The position numbers were made by a program, and so were the translations under genes. Below the pieces are notes generated by a model, which made no database searches, was not told where the DNA came from, and saw only the letters and a program-made list of their open reading frames with translations. Shown here piece after piece: positions 62,133-64,000 of a stretch of 64,000 nucleotides of DNA. How positions within the stretch are numbered: the first letter of the stretch is position 1; each line of letters opens with the position of its first letter. Location of the stretch: contig CP001626.1 in the NCBI GenBank assembly GCA_000023185.1, positions 124,001-188,000 of the forward strand, given 5' to 3'. This stretch comes from Rhizobium leguminosarum bv. trifolii WSM1325. GTDB taxonomy: Bacteria > Pseudomonadota > Alphaproteobacteria > Rhizobiales > Rhizobiaceae.

Positions 62133-62953
62133 GCCGCCCTCGCATCGTTATCGCCGAGCGCCTTGCCGAGACCCTCGCTGAAGAGATGGACGCCGAGCAC
62201 GGTGATGGCGAGCGCCGCGCCCGGTATGACGGAGAGATAGGATGCCGAGCGCAGCACGCTGCGGCCCTCGGCGATCATCGAACCCCAGGTGGCGATATTG
62301 GGGTTGCCGAGGCCAAGGAAGGACAGCGCTGCCTCGGTGAGGATCGCGCCGGCGACGATGGTGGCGGAGAGCGCCAGCACCGGCGGCAGCGCGTTCGGCA
62401 GGATTTCCCGGAAGGCGATCTCGGCCGGATGCATGCCGATCACCCTTGCCGAGGCGACGTAATCCTGCTCGCGGATGGCAAGCACCTGCGCTCGCGTCAG
62501 CCGCGCCGGATCGGCCCAGGTGCCGAGCGCAATGGCAATGACGACGACAGGCGTCGAGACGCCGATGGTGCTGACGAAGGCAAGGGCAAGCAGAAAAGCC
62601 GGCACGATCTGGAAGGCGTCGACCACGCGCATCAGCGCTTCGTCGACGAGCCCGCCGGCAAAACCGGCGGCCATGCCGACGCAGAGCCCAAGCACCATGG
62701 CCGAAAACGCTGCCGCAAGGCCAACGGCCAGCGAGGTCCGCGCGCCATAAAGCAGGCCCGCCAGCACGTCGCGGCCGAGCCGGTCGGTGCCGAGCGGAAA
62801 AGCCGGATCGGTGAAGGGCGTCAGCAGCGCACGGCCGGCAATCTTCAGTGGATCGCCCGGTGAAAGGATAGGGGCGAGCAGCCCGGCCGAAAGCAGGCCG
62901 AGAAGGATCACAAGCCCGATCACGCCTTCCGGCGTGCGCAGCAGGCGGCTCAT
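62129..62953 (-). CDS. Dipeptide/oligopeptide-type ABC permease (DppC/OppC)
   Basis: 274-aa permease with six transmembrane segments. GTDRLGRDVLAGLLYGARTSLAVGL near residue 70 and the EAA loop RAQVLAIREQDYVASARVIGMHPAEIAFREILPN (about residues 150-183) are DppC hallmarks. I chose ATG 62953, which overlaps the upstream stop by four bases. Confidence 0.93.
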   Translation of the reverse strand: MSRLLRTPEGVIGLVILLGLLSAGLLAPILSPGDPLKIAGRALLTPFTDPAFPLGTDRLGRDVLAGLLYGARTSLAVGLAAAFSAMVLGLCVGMAAGFAGGLVDEALMRVVDAFQIVPAFLLALAFVSTIGVSTPVVVIAIALGTWADPARLTRAQVLAIREQDYVASARVIGMHPAEIAFREILPNALPPVLALSATIVAGAILTEAALSFLGLGNPNIATWGSMIAEGRSVLRSASYLSVIPGAALAITVLGVHLFSEGLGKALGDNDARAA

Positions 62954-63939
62954 GTGCCGCCCTCCGAAGCGCCGATGCGCGGGTCGAGTGCTGCATAGAC
63001 GAGATCGACGAGGAAATTGACGGAAATGACGAGGACGGCGCTGGTGACGACGATGCCCATCAACAGCGGCGCGTCGCGGCCATTGACCGCCTCTTGCGCC
63101 AGACGCCCGAAACCCGGGATCGCAAAGACGCTCTCGATCACCACGCTGCCGCCGAGCATCGCCGCCGATTGCAGTCCGAGCATGGTGACGAGCGGCAGCA
63201 GCGCGTTGCGCGCGACATGGCGCAGCACGATCCGGCTCCGCGACAGACCCTTGGCCCGGGCAAAGAGCACGAAATCGAGCTTCCACGCCTCGACCATGCC
63301 GCTGCGCATCACCCGCAGGAACAGAGCGAGATAGATCAGCGCGAGCGCACCGACCGGCAAAACGAGGTGATCGGCGATATCGAGCGCGCGCGAAAATCCT
63401 GTCTTGCCGGAAGCGATCGTCTCGACGCCGGCGATCGGAAACCAGCGCAGCTTCACCGAAAAGGCGATGCTCAGCACCAGTCCGAGCCAGAAGCTCGGAA
63501 TGGCATAGACGATCAGCGAGCCGATCGACAGCAGCCGGTCACGCAGACCGCCCGGCCGCGCTCCGGCAAGGATGCCGAGCGCTGAGCCGAGGCCAAAGGA
63601 TAGCGCCATCGCGCTGCCCATCAGCAGCAGCGTATTGGGCAGGCGTTCGGCAATGAGCGCACCAACCGGCCGGCCGAAGGCGACCGACCAGCCGAGATCG
63701 AAGCGTGCGAGTGAGGAAAGATAGAGCCAGAGGCGCGCGAACATCGATTGGTCGAGGCCGTAGCTCTCGCGTAGCGCCTGCCTAAGTGCCGCATCGCCGC
63801 CGCCGATCGAGCCGAGATAGGCGTCGACCGCATCGCCCGAGGCTGACTCAAGCAAGAAAAAGGTGAAGATCACCACGATCAGCAGCACCGGAATACTACT
63901 GATCGCCCTGCGCCTCAGGAGGATGATGGCTCGTTTCAC
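62950..63939 (-). CDS. Dipeptide/oligopeptide-type ABC permease (DppB/OppB)
   Basis: 329-aa permease with six transmembrane segments. It has FFLLESASGDAVDAYLG near residue 28, SLARFDLGWSVAFGRPVGALIAERLPNT and the EAA loop RSGMVEAWKLDFVLFARAKGLSRSRIVLRHVARNALLP (about residues 205-242). It is the first gene of this operon within the window. The substrate-binding protein, if present, lies to the right. The remaining 61 bases show no further gene. Confidence 0.93.
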   Translation of the reverse strand: MKRAIILLRRRAISSIPVLLIVVIFTFFLLESASGDAVDAYLGSIGGGDAALRQALRESYGLDQSMFARLWLYLSSLARFDLGWSVAFGRPVGALIAERLPNTLLLMGSAMALSFGLGSALGILAGARPGGLRDRLLSIGSLIVYAIPSFWLGLVLSIAFSVKLRWFPIAGVETIASGKTGFSRALDIADHLVLPVGALALIYLALFLRVMRSGMVEAWKLDFVLFARAKGLSRSRIVLRHVARNALLPLVTMLGLQSAAMLGGSVVIESVFAIPGFGRLAQEAVNGRDAPLLMGIVVTSAVLVISVNFLVDLVYAALDPRIGASEGGT

Positions 63940-64000
63940 GCCTGACAGGGCCTCTGGAAGGGAATTGCCGCCGATCCTATCACGATTGCAGCGCGGTATC

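Overview
The window is GC-rich, densely packed DNA of alphaproteobacterial type. It is most likely from a fast-growing Rhizobium of the R. leguminosarum/R. etli kind. The reasons are the many ABC uptake operons and MocA-type oxidoreductases, the methylmalonyl-CoA mutase, the cydDCABX arrangement, and several copies of a short palindromic intergenic element resembling rhizobial RIME repeats. The species is an inference. No rRNA, tRNA, transposase, phage gene or CRISPR array was seen, and whether the replicon is chromosome or plasmid cannot be told from the sequence.

Layout, left to right. (1) 1-2482: end of a ribose-type ABC operon plus a fucose/arabinose isomerase-like enzyme. (2) 2483-3443: a decayed stretch with two possible gene remnants, and an XRE regulator. 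(3) 3800-10027: a Fsr-type efflux pump, an FMN reductase, a MetQNI methionine-type importer and a convergent FMN-dependent monooxygenase; together these look like organosulfur scavenging. (4) 10261-16476: methylmalonyl-CoA mutase, an FAH-family enzyme, and a divergent set of two MocA-type dehydrogenases with a VOC protein. (5) 16433-26500, minus strand: a guanidine assimilation operon.

The guanidine operon is the best-supported novelty for function. An ABC importer is followed by a DUF1989 pair (carboxyguanidine deiminase), a biotin-dependent carboxylase and allophanate hydrolase. Its leader holds, in order, an NtrC-type site, a close match to a sigma-54 promoter, a guanidine-I (ykkC) riboswitch and an intrinsic terminator. 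Nitrogen limitation and guanidine would therefore both be needed for expression. Routine annotation would call this urea carboxylase; the leader argues for guanidine.

(6) 26581-33785: an AraC regulator diverging from a sugar ABC operon that ends in a natural fusion of a Gfo/Idh/MocA dehydrogenase to an aldo/keto reductase. (7) 33828-40797, minus strand: regulator-cydD-cydC-cydA-cydB-cydX, with a 26-bp perfect palindrome at the regulator promoter. CydX (40 aa) is easily missed. (8) 41442-46262: a three-gene set of a secreted DUF3604 metallo-hydrolase-like protein, a membrane-anchored parvulin and a HupE/UreJ-type membrane protein, facing a second HupE gene. This set is bracketed by repeat elements and is the best candidate for an undescribed system. 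(9) 46541-49239: a 2-hydroxyacid dehydrogenase, a Tim44-like protein and a YbaK-type deacylase.

(10) 49487-56675: an ABC transporter, glycerophosphodiesterase, LacI regulator and inositol-monophosphatase-like enzyme in one overlapping operon, suggesting import and breakdown of a phosphodiester such as glycerophosphoinositol. (11) 56742-59390: a TPR-GGDEF diguanylate cyclase and a second glycerophosphodiesterase-like protein. (12) 59462-63939, minus strand: a Dpp/Opp-type ABC transporter (two permeases, two ATPases) with a class V aminotransferase. No binding-protein gene for it is in the window; it may lie to the right.
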